Assembly (NCBI GenBank): GCA_026397575.1
Contig: JAPLUP010000455.1
Location: 1 to 13,938, forward strand
DNA: 13,938 nt
Direction of reading: 5' to 3'
DNA from: Candidatus Zixiibacteriota bacterium
GTDB taxonomy: Bacteria; Zixibacteria; MSB-5A5; CAIYYT01
Both the position numbers and the translations under genes were made by a program. How positions within the stretch are numbered: the first letter of the stretch is position 1; every line of letters begins with the position of its first letter. This document shows positions 1-6,888 of this stretch, piece after piece. The notes below the pieces were generated by a model, which made no database searches, was not told the origin of the DNA, and saw only the letters and a program-made list of their open reading frames with translations.

Positions 1-279
1 ATCGGTCGGGGAATTGTGATTCCGCATATCCGCACGATGCAGGCCAAGGAGCTGATCATCGGCGTGCTGCGTTCCACACCCGGCTACGATTTCGAATCGC
101 TCGACGGCATGCTCTCGCACGTCTTTATTCCGATGTCCGCACCGCCTTATGATGACACACTTTATCTGCGTGTCTTCAAATCGCTGGCGCAGATTATCTC
201 CGCCGACGGTTTCTTCGACCGGGATATGTCCGCCCAGCAGCCGTACGATATCATCCGCAGCTTCGAAGACCTCGAGTAG
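1..279 (+). CDS. PTS EIIA (fructose/nitrogen-type) domain protein, 3' part only
   Basis: The reading frame is open from the first base, so the gene begins outside the window and only its last 92 codons are seen. The stretch IGRGIVIPHIR matches the active-site motif of fructose/mannitol/PtsN-type EIIA domains (GxGxAxPHxR); the phosphorylated histidine would be the CAT codon at 25-27. The rest (a GYDFESLDG turn, then VFIPMSAPPYDDTLYLRVF) fits the family core strand and the helix after it. In the family this domain accepts phosphate from HPr or NPr and either passes it to a sugar permease or acts as a regulator. No permease is visible downstream, and the next genes are unrelated secreted proteins, so a regulatory PtsN-like role or a C-terminal EIIA domain on a transporter are both possible. 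The family is fairly certain; the role is not. Confidence 0.8.
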   Translation: MGRGIVIPHIRTMQAKELIIGVLRSTPGYDFESLDGMLSHVFIPMSAPPYDDTLYLRVFKSLAQIISADGFFDRDMSAQQPYDIIRSFEDLE

Positions 280-335
280 TCTAACTTCCATCTGATCGTC
301 CGCGGGGACAATCCCGCATCTCCGCAAATAATCGG

Positions 336-363
336 TTGACAGAAAAACCGTATAAACGATCTT
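336..363 (+). promoter_or_regulatory. Putative promoter of the first beta-helix gene
   Basis: TTGACA (336-341) is followed after 16 bases by GATCTT (358-363), about 40 bases before the TTG start at 405. The same pair with the same spacing, and largely the same flanks including AAACGATCTTG, stands upstream of the paralogue at 2591. The -35 match is perfect and the -10 weak (3 of 6). The conservation could reflect a recent duplication rather than selection. An EIIA terminator before it is doubtful: a small hairpin, GCGGG (302-306) with CCCGC (313-317), has no T run. Confidence 0.4.
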
Positions 364-404
364 GCCTGTGGCACGTCTTTCATGGTGTAGCCGGGAGGCA
401 CCCT

Positions 405-2393
405 TTGAAGCTCAAGTTGAGCATACTGAGAACACTGCTGACAATCGCGCTGTGTGCATTCGTCTACGCGCACGCTGCGACCCGCTACGTCTCGCATTCG
501 GGGAGCAACACGTTCCCGTATACGACGTGGGAGACAGCGGCGAACACCATCGAGGCCGCCAATCTGGCTACACTGCCGGGCGACACGATGTTTGTCGACA
601 CGGGGAGTTATCAACTCACGCAGACGATCGTCTTGCCGTCCAAGATCACTCTCCGAGGTAAGGGGATGGACTCCACCACTATTCTCGGCAGCACAGCCAT
701 TGTCGACATGTTCAAGCCGGGGGACTCGACCTACGTGGAAGACATCTACTTCCGAGGAAACAACTGGTTTCGGGGATTCACAAAATACCTGGGGGTTAGT
801 CTCTTCACTTGGACGATTACGCGCTGTAAGTTCACGAATTTCCTGAGCGCACCGATCTACTCCGCTTGGACCGAGCGCGTTGACGTGTCCCATTGCTGGT
901 TTGGGGGCTGGGGTGATCCGGGTGCTATTGCGGTGACTGATCGCGGAGACTGCACAATAACCAACTGCACCTTCTATTCTCCCGGGGTGGTGCGTCCCAT
1001 ATGCTCGTTCAGTGGCAATAGCACCGGTCATGAGGTCTTTGACTCCAACGTTGTCGTCGGGGGAGGATTCATAGGCATCAACGGGTTGGGGGGGGGCGCT
1101 GAGTTGAAGTACAACCTTTTCTGCGGCAAGTCTTATATGAGTGAGGCAGTCTACGGTGGGGTGGCCATGGAGGTTGCCTTTAATAGCTTTTATATGGACA
1201 TACCTTGGAACTTCTCCTACGCCGACGTACTCACCATTAGTTCACTGGCACTGGGCCGCGCCTACATTTATAACAACATCTTTGCCGGCATGAATCCCCG
1301 CGTCATTTTCTATTTCGATATCCCTGACTCCGCCGATATCCGGATCAACTACAACTGTTTCTATTCCAACTATCCGATGACCAGGCCTCATATCGGGCAT
1401 ACCAACGGTACCGGCATCATCGACTCCGTCTACGGCAACGTCTATGCTGATCCGATGTTTGTCGACCCTGACAACGGCGATTTGCGACTTCAAAAGGGCT
1501 CGCCTTGCATCGACGCAGGCGCGCCGTGGATTCTCGACGTTGATGGAACGCGCTCGGATATCGGCGCTTTCGGCGGGCCGGGGGGTTCGGTCTACATCTA
1601 TCAGGACCTGCCTCCGAAAGCATCGGCGAGCATGACTGCCTGGCGAGACAGAGATCGAGTCATTCTGAGTTGGGAGCGCAACAGTGAATCGGATTTCTTG
1701 CACTATATTCTCTTCCGCACGACCGAACCGGGCGCGCTGCTCGATTCGGAGCATGTGCTGACTTATCTTGATCGTCTCGGCAGACCAATCGGAAACGACA
1801 ACCACAAAGAACCACTCGGTTTCGACGACGACGGCAAGCAACTCGATCAAGAACAGTATATACCGATGTACGCTGTCAAGGATTTGCGGCGGGTCTATTA
1901 TGTCGACTGGTATCCGATTGACACGCTGACTTCTTACTACACTCTCGTGGCCGTTGATAGTTCGGGGCTGGTGTCGTCTGTGTCGTCTGTGTCGTCTGCG
2001 TCGACAGCGGCTGTAGCGGCAGGCCTTGCGCCTGCCCAGAATTCGGGCGACCGCGAGGGTCGCCCCTACGGAGCCGATGTCACGCCGCAAGACGGCGTGA
2101 CCTACGAATTGGAACCTAACTATCCGAATCCGTTCAATGCGACTACAGCGCTGGTCTACCATCTGCCCAGCATCGGTGCGCAACCCGCGCCGGTGCATAT
2201 AGAGATCTTCAACATTTTCGGTCAGAGAGTAAAAACGCTGGTGGATACGCGGCAGTCGCCGGGGCGACATACCGTCTACTGGGACGGCACGAATGAAGAA
2301 GGCCAGCCGCTGAGCAGTGGCGTCTATTTCTGCAGACTGGAGGTGTCAGGTATCGAGTTTGTTAAATCTGGTAAAATGATATTGATGAAGTGA
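405..2393 (+). CDS. Secreted right-handed beta-helix protein with Fn3-like domain and C-terminal sorting domain (paralogue 1)
   Basis: The protein is 662 aa from a TTG start at 405, chosen because GGGAGG (393-398) sits 6 bases upstream and a signal peptide follows at once (hydrophobic core, AHA-A cleavage near residue 24). An upstream start at 336 would fall on the -35 box. Residues about 25-340 form a parallel beta-helix of the DUF1565/pectate-lyase-like type, rich in short N-x-F/I rungs. Residues 345-394 carry the closing motif GSPCIDAG...DVDGTRSDIGAFGG seen in 'choice-of-anchor Q' proteins. An Fn3-like domain covers about 400-530, then a repeat-derived linker (537-568), then a YPNPFN...SGVYFCRL...GKMILMK sorting domain (569-662), the Ig-like type that directs export through T9SS-like systems. 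No catalytic residues could be assigned, so a surface-binding or polysaccharide-active role is inference. Confidence 0.85.
   Translation: MKLKLSILRTLLTIALCAFVYAHAATRYVSHSGSNTFPYTTWETAANTIEAANLATLPGDTMFVDTGSYQLTQTIVLPSKITLRGKGMDSTTILGSTAIVDMFKPGDSTYVEDIYFRGNNWFRGFTKYLGVSLFTWTITRCKFTNFLSAPIYSAWTERVDVSHCWFGGWGDPGAIAVTDRGDCTITNCTFYSPGVVRPICSFSGNSTGHEVFDSNVVVGGGFIGINGLGGGAELKYNLFCGKSYMSEAVYGGVAMEVAFNSFYMDIPWNFSYADVLTISSLALGRAYIYNNIFAGMNPRVIFYFDIPDSADIRINYNCFYSNYPMTRPHIGHTNGTGIIDSVYGNVYADPMFVDPDNGDLRLQKGSPCIDAGAPWILDVDGTRSDIGAFGGPGGSVYIYQDLPPKASASMTAWRDRDRVILSWERNSESDFLHYILFRTTEPGALLDSEHVLTYLDRLGRPIGNDNHKEPLGFDDDGKQLDQEQYIPMYAVKDLRRVYYVDWYPIDTLTSYYTLVAVDSSGLVSSVSSVSSASTAAVAAGLAPAQNSGDREGRPYGADVTPQDGVTYELEPNYPNPFNATTALVYHLPSIGAQPAPVHIEIFNIFGQRVKTLVDTRQSPGRHTVYWDGTNEEGQPLSSGVYFCRLEVSGIEFVKSGKMILMK
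1971..1997 (+). repeat. Three perfect 9-bp tandem repeats (GTGTCGTCT) inside the coding sequence
   Basis: GTGTCGTCT occurs three times without a break and in frame, encoding Val-Ser-Ser three times. It lies between the Fn3-like domain and the palindromic element at 2013. The paralogue has a single VS at this place. The unit is a multiple of three, so copy-number change would alter linker length without a frameshift. Confidence 0.85.
2013..2069 (+). repeat. GTAG...CTAC paired palindrome (REP/BIME-like) lying in frame within a gene
   Basis: The 57-base element starts GTAG and ends CTAC. It holds two hairpins: GGCAGGC/GCCTGCC (2018-2024 with 2030-2036, 5-nt loop) and GGGCGACC/GGTCGCCC (2045-2052 with 2058-2065, 5-nt loop). 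It has the same plan as the intergenic elements at 2441 and 4570. It is exactly 19 codons, in phase, and encodes residues 537-555 of the surrounding protein (VAAGLAPAQNSGDREGRPY). A third hairpin, TCACGCCG/CGGCGTGA (2080-2087 with 2093-2100), follows directly. REP elements linked to RAYT transposases characteristically have a GTAG or GGAG foot next to the hairpin; assigning this one to that class is inference. Confidence 0.75.
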
Positions 2394-2440
2394 GAAGATT
2401 TGACATCGTGATTGACAGGAGTCAAAACTAACATTGATGC

Positions 2441-2511
2441 GTAGGGGCACGCTGCGCGTGCCCGCGGGTGCAGCGTACGTCCGGAGCATGAGTCGAAGGA
2501 TGCACCCCTAC
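2441..2511 (+). repeat. GTAG...CTAC paired palindrome (REP/BIME-like), intergenic
   Basis: The element is bounded by GTAGGGG (2441-2447) and CCCCTAC (2505-2511). Inside are the hairpin GGGCACG/CGTGCCC (2445-2451 with 2457-2463, loop CTGCG) and the wider inverted repeat GGGTGCA/TGCACCC (2466-2472 with 2501-2507). Its first 28 bases are identical to those of the element at 4570. It fills most of the gap between the two beta-helix genes and could also weaken read-through, though no T run follows. Confidence 0.8.
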
Positions 2512-2522
2512 GAAAGAATAGC

Positions 2523-2550
2523 TTGACACAAAACCGGAATAAACGATCTT
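2523..2550 (+). promoter_or_regulatory. Putative promoter of the second beta-helix gene
   Basis: TTGACA (2523-2528), a 16-base spacer and GATCTT (2545-2550) reproduce the arrangement at 336-363. The following leader ends in GGGAGG just before the ATG at 2591. The -10 is weak, and the similarity may only mark the extent of the duplication. Confidence 0.4.
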
Positions 2551-2590
2551 GGATGTAGAACGTCATAGTTGGTGAGGCTGGGAGGTTCGA

Positions 2591-4573
2591 ATGATCCTCA
2601 AACGTATTCAGACAGTAGTCATCTTGTGGGCAGCCGCGTCTGCGTGTTTGCTTGCCGCGACCCGCTACGTCTCGCATTCGGGTAGCAACGCATTCCCGTA
2701 TACGACGTGGGAGACAGCAGCCAACACCATCGAAGCAGCCAATCTCGCGACCCTGCCGGGGGACACGATGTTGATAGATACGGGGAGTTTTTACTTATCC
2801 GCGCCAGTCTACACTCAGCCAAAGATCACCATGCGCGGAAAGGGGATGGATTCAACAAGAGTGCTGGGATCGGAAGCTCCCGAATTGTTGCATTCGGTGA
2901 TGTTCCTGCCGGAAGACTCCAACCTGATCGAGGACTTGCACTTTGTTGGCTCTGGCAGTCACTACGCTTTCATCAAGTCTGCAACTGATCCCGACCGGAG
3001 CTTGTTTTTCACAAGCTGTAGATTCTCCGACTTTGCGTCCTCCACTCTCGCCTGTGGAAACAACAGGCATGTTGCTGTAATCAACTGCATCTTTGAGACT
3101 TGGAATGATTTCGCCCTCTTCCTCACAGACCGCGGTGACTATGTCATCGAAAACAACACTTTCTACATGCCAGATGCCATCAACGAATTTGCCAATTTCA
3201 TCGGTAATACAGGTTCTATCGTCCTCCACAAGAACGTTTTCGTCGGCGGCGGCTGGACAGGCATTCAGGGGGGGAGCGGACGTATCGATGTCCGGAACAA
3301 TCTCTTCTACCGCAACAGGTGGCTGGAATTGGTACAGATCACCGCTGCCAGCGACGTTGTCTTTGCGCAGAACAGTTTTTTTCTTACACATAACGACTTT
3401 GGTCGCGCCAACGATATCCTGGTCCTGTACCTCGACGAGCTCGATACCTGCTTGATCTACAACAACGTTTTCGCCGGTTATCAACCGCGGCTGGTATTTA
3501 ACGCCAGTGTTACCAATGACCCCATGATCAAGATTACTTACAACTGCTTCTACGCCGTAGCGCCCTTTGGCCAAGAGGAACACATCTGGGTCCCGAACAA
3601 CCAACGGCTCGACTCCCTCCACAGTAACGTTTTTGCCGACCCGATGTTTGTCGACCCGTGGAACGGCGACCTGCGACTTCAGAAAGGATCGCCTTGCATT
3701 GACGCGGGCGCCCCTTGGATTCTCGACGTTGATGGGACGCGTTCTGACATAGGCGCCTTTGGAGGGCCCGATGGCGAGTTCTATATTTATCAGGACCTGC
3801 CGCCGAAAGCACCGGCGAGCATGATGGCCTGGCGAGACAGCAATCGCGTCATCCTCAGTTGGGAACGCAACAGTGAATCCGACTTTTTGCACTACGTGCT
3901 TTTTCGAACAACCGAACCGGGTGCGCCGCTCGATTCACAACATGTCTTGACCTACCTTGATCCTCTCGGCAGACCGATCAGAACCGACAATCACAAAGAA
4001 CCCCTCGGTTTCGACGACGACGGTAAGTATTTTGATCCCGAGCGTTATATCCCTATGTACGCTGTGAAGGATTTGCGGCGGGTCTATTATGTCGACTGGT
4101 ATCCCATTGACACGCTCCCATCGTACTACACTCTCGTCGCCGTGGACAGTTCGGGATTGGTGTCGGCCGCCAGCACAGTTCAGGTAAGCCCACCGCAAGC
4201 GGTGGGGCACCCGGTTTCCAGCGGCGTCGGGAATCCTTTCCCGACGCCAGACAGTTGCTGTCAGGAAGGGATTCATGACAGCGCGTCTTTGGAACCGAAC
4301 TATCCGAATCCGTTCAACGCCACCACCGCACTGGTCTACAATCTCCCGAGCATCGGTGCACAGCCAGCGCCGGTGCATATAGAGGTCTTCAACATTCTCG
4401 GGCAAAGAGTGAAAACGCTTGTGGATACGCGACAGTTACCGGGTCGACATACCATCTATTGGGACGGCACGAATGAACAAGGCGAACTGCTCAGCAGTGG
4501 CGTCTATTTCTGCAGATTGGAGGTGTCAGGCATCGAGTTTGTGAAATCTGGTAAAATGATATTGATGAAGTAG
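2591..4573 (+). CDS. Secreted right-handed beta-helix protein with Fn3-like domain and C-terminal sorting domain (paralogue 2)
   Basis: The protein is 660 aa from ATG 2591, with GGGAGG five bases upstream and a clear signal peptide (MILKRIQTVVILWAAASACLLA). The domain order matches its upstream neighbour: beta-helix, GSPCIDAG...DIGAFGG closing motif, Fn3-like domain, variable linker, sorting domain at 567-660. The sorting domains agree at 86 of 94 residues by my alignment, and the first 60 mature residues are nearly identical, while the central beta-helix has diverged strongly. The linker consists largely of inverted repeats (4189-4282) unrelated in sequence to the linker of paralogue 1. The TAG stop (4571-4573) lies inside a palindromic element. 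Likely cell-surface or secreted; ligand or substrate unknown. Confidence 0.85.
   Translation: MILKRIQTVVILWAAASACLLAATRYVSHSGSNAFPYTTWETAANTIEAANLATLPGDTMLIDTGSFYLSAPVYTQPKITMRGKGMDSTRVLGSEAPELLHSVMFLPEDSNLIEDLHFVGSGSHYAFIKSATDPDRSLFFTSCRFSDFASSTLACGNNRHVAVINCIFETWNDFALFLTDRGDYVIENNTFYMPDAINEFANFIGNTGSIVLHKNVFVGGGWTGIQGGSGRIDVRNNLFYRNRWLELVQITAASDVVFAQNSFFLTHNDFGRANDILVLYLDELDTCLIYNNVFAGYQPRLVFNASVTNDPMIKITYNCFYAVAPFGQEEHIWVPNNQRLDSLHSNVFADPMFVDPWNGDLRLQKGSPCIDAGAPWILDVDGTRSDIGAFGGPDGEFYIYQDLPPKAPASMMAWRDSNRVILSWERNSESDFLHYVLFRTTEPGAPLDSQHVLTYLDPLGRPIRTDNHKEPLGFDDDGKYFDPERYIPMYAVKDLRRVYYVDWYPIDTLPSYYTLVAVDSSGLVSAASTVQVSPPQAVGHPVSSGVGNPFPTPDSCCQEGIHDSASLEPNYPNPFNATTALVYNLPSIGAQPAPVHIEVFNILGQRVKTLVDTRQLPGRHTIYWDGTNEQGELLSSGVYFCRLEVSGIEFVKSGKMILMK
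4189..4282 (+). repeat. Cluster of three palindromes inside the coding linker of paralogue 2
   Basis: Three inverted repeats follow one another in the coding sequence: CCCACCGC/GCGGTGGG (4189-4196 with 4199-4206), an 11-bp perfect stem GGCGTCGGGAA/TTCCCGACGCC (4223-4233 with 4238-4248, loop TCCT), and GCTGTCA/TGACAGC (4257-4263 with 4276-4282). Also, GAATCCTTTCC (4231-4241) is nearly the reverse complement of GGAAGGGATTC (4264-4274). They code for the linker just before the sorting domain, the same place where paralogue 1 has its GTAG...CTAC element. Confidence 0.75.
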
Positions 4574-4617
4574 GGGCACGCTGCGCGTGCCCGCGGGCGC
4601 ATGCCATACGCCCCTAC
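4570..4617 (+). repeat. GTAG...CTAC paired palindrome that supplies the stop codon of paralogue 2
   Basis: The element runs from GTAGGGG (4570-4576) to CCCCTAC (4611-4617). Its first hairpin is GGGCACG/CGTGCCC (4574-4580 with 4586-4592, loop CTGCG), and its first 28 bases equal those of the element at 2441. The second arm pair is GGGCG/CGCCC (4595-4599 with 4609-4613). The TAG at 4571-4573 is the stop codon of the upstream gene, so the element overlaps the end of that gene by four bases. Confidence 0.8.
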
Positions 4618-4639
4618 GTAACAAATCATGGGAGGATCT

Positions 4640-5251
4640 ATGAGAAGGTACCTATTGCTTCTCGGGTTGACGTTTCTATGCGCCGTCAGCATTGCGAAGG
4701 CAACACAACAACAATTTATGTTCGGCGTTTGGACAAGTCGTGAGGCAAGCGAAGACACTTTGTCCGCATTTGCCCAAATGCTCAGCAACACACTCCATTT
4801 CAACACGGTGCTTGGATACTGCTATAAGCCGGAACACCTGCAGGCGTATGCTAACGCCGGACTGAAAGTCATCAGCAGCAACGACTGGCAATGGGATAGC
4901 ACGGTCACCTACTGGCCGCGAGTCTACACCGACGCCGCCTACAGCATTTTCGAATCGGAAGGCACCGACATTGGCCAGTGCCATTTGGTGTATCGTGGCG
5001 GTGCACAAGTGCAGTTCGGTAACACCAAATGCCAGCGCTTTGCGGCAGTCGGTCACCGGGTTGACTCACTGATCCAAACCGGGCCGGAAGTGCCGGGCCA
5101 GTGTACTTACTGCCAGGCCGGCTGGTATTATCCGCAGCATCTGAGGAAGGGCGCAGACATTCTCTACCACTACACAGCGAATCTCAGATTCAAGATGGGC
5201 GACAGGCGACACGGTGGCTGTGTTCTACATCTACCGTTACAACTCCCCTGA
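4640..5251 (+). CDS. Secreted TIM-barrel-like protein with dockerin-like tail: N-terminal part, frameshifted
   Basis: ATG 4640 is preferred over the in-frame ATG at 4628 because GGGAGGA (4630-4636) then serves as its ribosome binding site and the protein starts with a normal signal peptide (MRRYLLLLGLTFLCAVSIAKA). The family is unknown to me. The sequence after it (FGVWTSREASEDTLSAFAQM...LNAG-type strand and helix order, LKVISSNDWQW) resembles the first strands of a TIM barrel. The frame ends in an out-of-place tail after residue 184 (NLRF), where the matching continuation lies one base further on. Removing one A at 5192/5193 joins it to the downstream part as NLRFRWATGDTVAVFY and gives a 721-aa protein. 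The last about 20 codons of this part are therefore probably not real. Confidence 0.7.
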   Translation: MRRYLLLLGLTFLCAVSIAKATQQQFMFGVWTSREASEDTLSAFAQMLSNTLHFNTVLGYCYKPEHLQAYANAGLKVISSNDWQWDSTVTYWPRVYTDAAYSIFESEGTDIGQCHLVYRGGAQVQFGNTKCQRFAAVGHRVDSLIQTGPEVPGQCTYCQAGWYYPQHLRKGADILYHYTANLRFKMGDRRHGGCVLHLPLQLP

Positions 5252-6806
5252 CGAATCTGCTCCGGGACAAAACGACACTCTAATCGAACAACAACCTGTG
5301 TATATCCTGAATTCTGCATTCGGCAATGCGGCAACCGATTTCGGCAATATCAGTCTCAGCTATCACTACAACAACCCAATGGGTGAGTTCCGGGACTCAC
5401 GCTATGTCTACTTTATCAGTTATCAGGTGCGTTGGTATGGGACACGGGACATATACATCGATCAGGTCAATGTTTCGGATGTGTTTGGAAGGCAGTTGTG
5501 GGAACCGAGCGATACGGTCGTCGGATTTCCGAATCTTCGCGATCAGGCAGCCGCGTACTATGGCAATTCGCCGACGATACTTGGCTGGTATCTGGTGGAC
5601 GATCAGAGCATGGCGGAAGACCGTGACAACGTTCTCTCGGGGCGACGTGTTGATTCGTTGTTGGGCGCGTGGTATCCCGGCAAGAAGGGCTTTGTGGTGA
5701 CCGGCGCTGGGGGGGCGGACTATATATCGCTCGCGGGGTACAGCAATATTTCCTTTCAGTGGTTTCCGATCTTTAAGGACATCGGCACGGCATCGCAGCA
5801 GATAGCCTGGGACTACAAAATTCCCGAGCTCGCAAACATGAAAGAACTGGCTTTAGCAAAGGGAGTGCCCTGTTACCCATTAATCCAAGGGTTCGAGGGA
5901 GAAAACGGCGTCACAGGAGACCGAGGCTGGCGTCGTCCTACCGCCGAAGAGCACCTGTGTATGGTCAATCTTGTCCTCGCATACGGTGCGAACGGCATAT
6001 GGTACTGGAAGTACTACGGAACAGACGCCTCGCTCGAAAAATACACCGACGGTCTTGTCTATAGCGGCGACATATTCGCTGATACCACAACAACCTGGAG
6101 TGAGATCAAAAACACCATCGGTCCTTACATCGAGAAGATGGGACCGATTTTTGCGTCGCTGGAGTGGCAGGATGCCAAGAAGTACACATCGGGGTTGTAC
6201 TCTCAGTTCCATCTAATAGATTCGATCAGCTGCAACCAGTACTCCGGATACAATCTCCATTTACAGGTTGCTTATTTCCACAATCCTGGTGATGAAGCCC
6301 GGTACTACATGTTGGTGAATCGCCGCTGTCTGCCCACCGAGACCGTCACTGGACGCGTCTTTCTCCAGGACCGCCAAACACTTGTAAACGTCTCCGAGTC
6401 CGACACTGTTGCGCAGGAACCGAACGAACCTTGTCCGCCACCCCCTTGTCCAGACCGCTGGTGGGTAACAGATATGGAGACTGGCAATTCCTGGCAGTGT
6501 ACTCGTAGTGTCGGGTACGATTGTAAGCCACAGTATTTCAACTACGTCGTCGCTCCAGGCGCGGCCAAACTCTACCGAATATCCCCAACCGTCCCATGTC
6601 ATCACGGCGATGCCAATGACGATGGCAATATCGACATTTCTGATGCGGTCTTCTTGATCAGTTACATTTTCTCCGGAGGCTTGGCGCCAGACCCATTGGC
6701 AGCCGGTGATGCAAATTGCGATGGCGGAGTAGACATTTCCGATGCTGTGTTCTTGATCTCATACATCTTCTCCGGCGGACTAGCGCCGTGTGGAGGGTGT
6801 TACTAA
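5214..6806 (+). CDS. Secreted TIM-barrel-like protein with dockerin-like tail: C-terminal part, frameshifted
   Basis: This is the continuation of the gene at 4640. Its frame is open from 5145, and the GTG at 5214 is only the first possible start codon, with no ribosome binding site. It holds a beta-rich segment, then ILGWYLVDDQ, which recalls the GWYLxDEP strand of TIM-barrel glycoside-hydrolase-like proteins but lacks the Glu-Pro, and YGANGIWYWKYYG, typical of a late barrel strand. A glycosidase-like fold is inference, and activity is uncertain. The end is a dockerin-like pair of calcium loops, DANDDGNIDISD and DANCDGGVDISD, each followed by AVFLISYIFSGGLAP, ending CGGCY. Both loops keep the acidic residues expected at positions 1, 3, 5, 9 and 12 (D/N/D/D/D). 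A convergent hairpin follows. Confidence 0.75.
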   Translation: MAVFYIYRYNSPDESAPGQNDTLIEQQPVYILNSAFGNAATDFGNISLSYHYNNPMGEFRDSRYVYFISYQVRWYGTRDIYIDQVNVSDVFGRQLWEPSDTVVGFPNLRDQAAAYYGNSPTILGWYLVDDQSMAEDRDNVLSGRRVDSLLGAWYPGKKGFVVTGAGGADYISLAGYSNISFQWFPIFKDIGTASQQIAWDYKIPELANMKELALAKGVPCYPLIQGFEGENGVTGDRGWRRPTAEEHLCMVNLVLAYGANGIWYWKYYGTDASLEKYTDGLVYSGDIFADTTTTWSEIKNTIGPYIEKMGPIFASLEWQDAKKYTSGLYSQFHLIDSISCNQYSGYNLHLQVAYFHNPGDEARYYMLVNRRCLPTETVTGRVFLQDRQTLVNVSESDTVAQEPNEPCPPPPCPDRWWVTDMETGNSWQCTRSVGYDCKPQYFNYVVAPGAAKLYRISPTVPCHHGDANDDGNIDISDAVFLISYIFSGGLAPDPLAAGDANCDGGVDISDAVFLISYIFSGGLAPCGGCY

Positions 6807-6836
6807 TAGTGGACGACCGAGTAGATGGCAAGCAAA

Positions 6837-6862
6837 GAGGGATGTAGTGTTGCACATCCCTC
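6837..6862. terminator. Hairpin between convergent genes, probable bidirectional terminator
   Basis: GAGGGATGT (6837-6845) pairs perfectly with ACATCCCTC (6854-6862) over an 8-nt loop. It lies in the 82-base gap between the end of the dockerin-tailed gene on the plus strand and dnaN on the minus strand. There is no long T run on either side, so termination efficiency is uncertain. Confidence 0.55.
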
Positions 6863-6888
6863 ACAGTTTAGCAAATCGTTGTGTAAGC

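Noticed and set aside
302..317. Hairpin after the EIIA gene as a terminator
   Set aside because: Only a five-bp stem and no T run follows, so evidence is too thin to list it as a feature.
162..1031. 289-codon minus-strand open frame
   Set aside because: It overlaps the EIIA end and the beta-helix gene antisense, has no recognisable motif and fits a shadow of GC-biased codon use.
1242..2270. 342-codon minus-strand open frame, and the similar one at 2852-3892
   Set aside because: Both mirror the same parts of the two paralogues antisense, so their resemblance to each other only reflects the duplication.
5145..5251. Programmed ribosomal frameshifting in the dockerin-tailed gene
   Set aside because: No slippery heptamer, stop-codon context or stimulatory hairpin was seen at the junction; a one-base indel explains it more simply.
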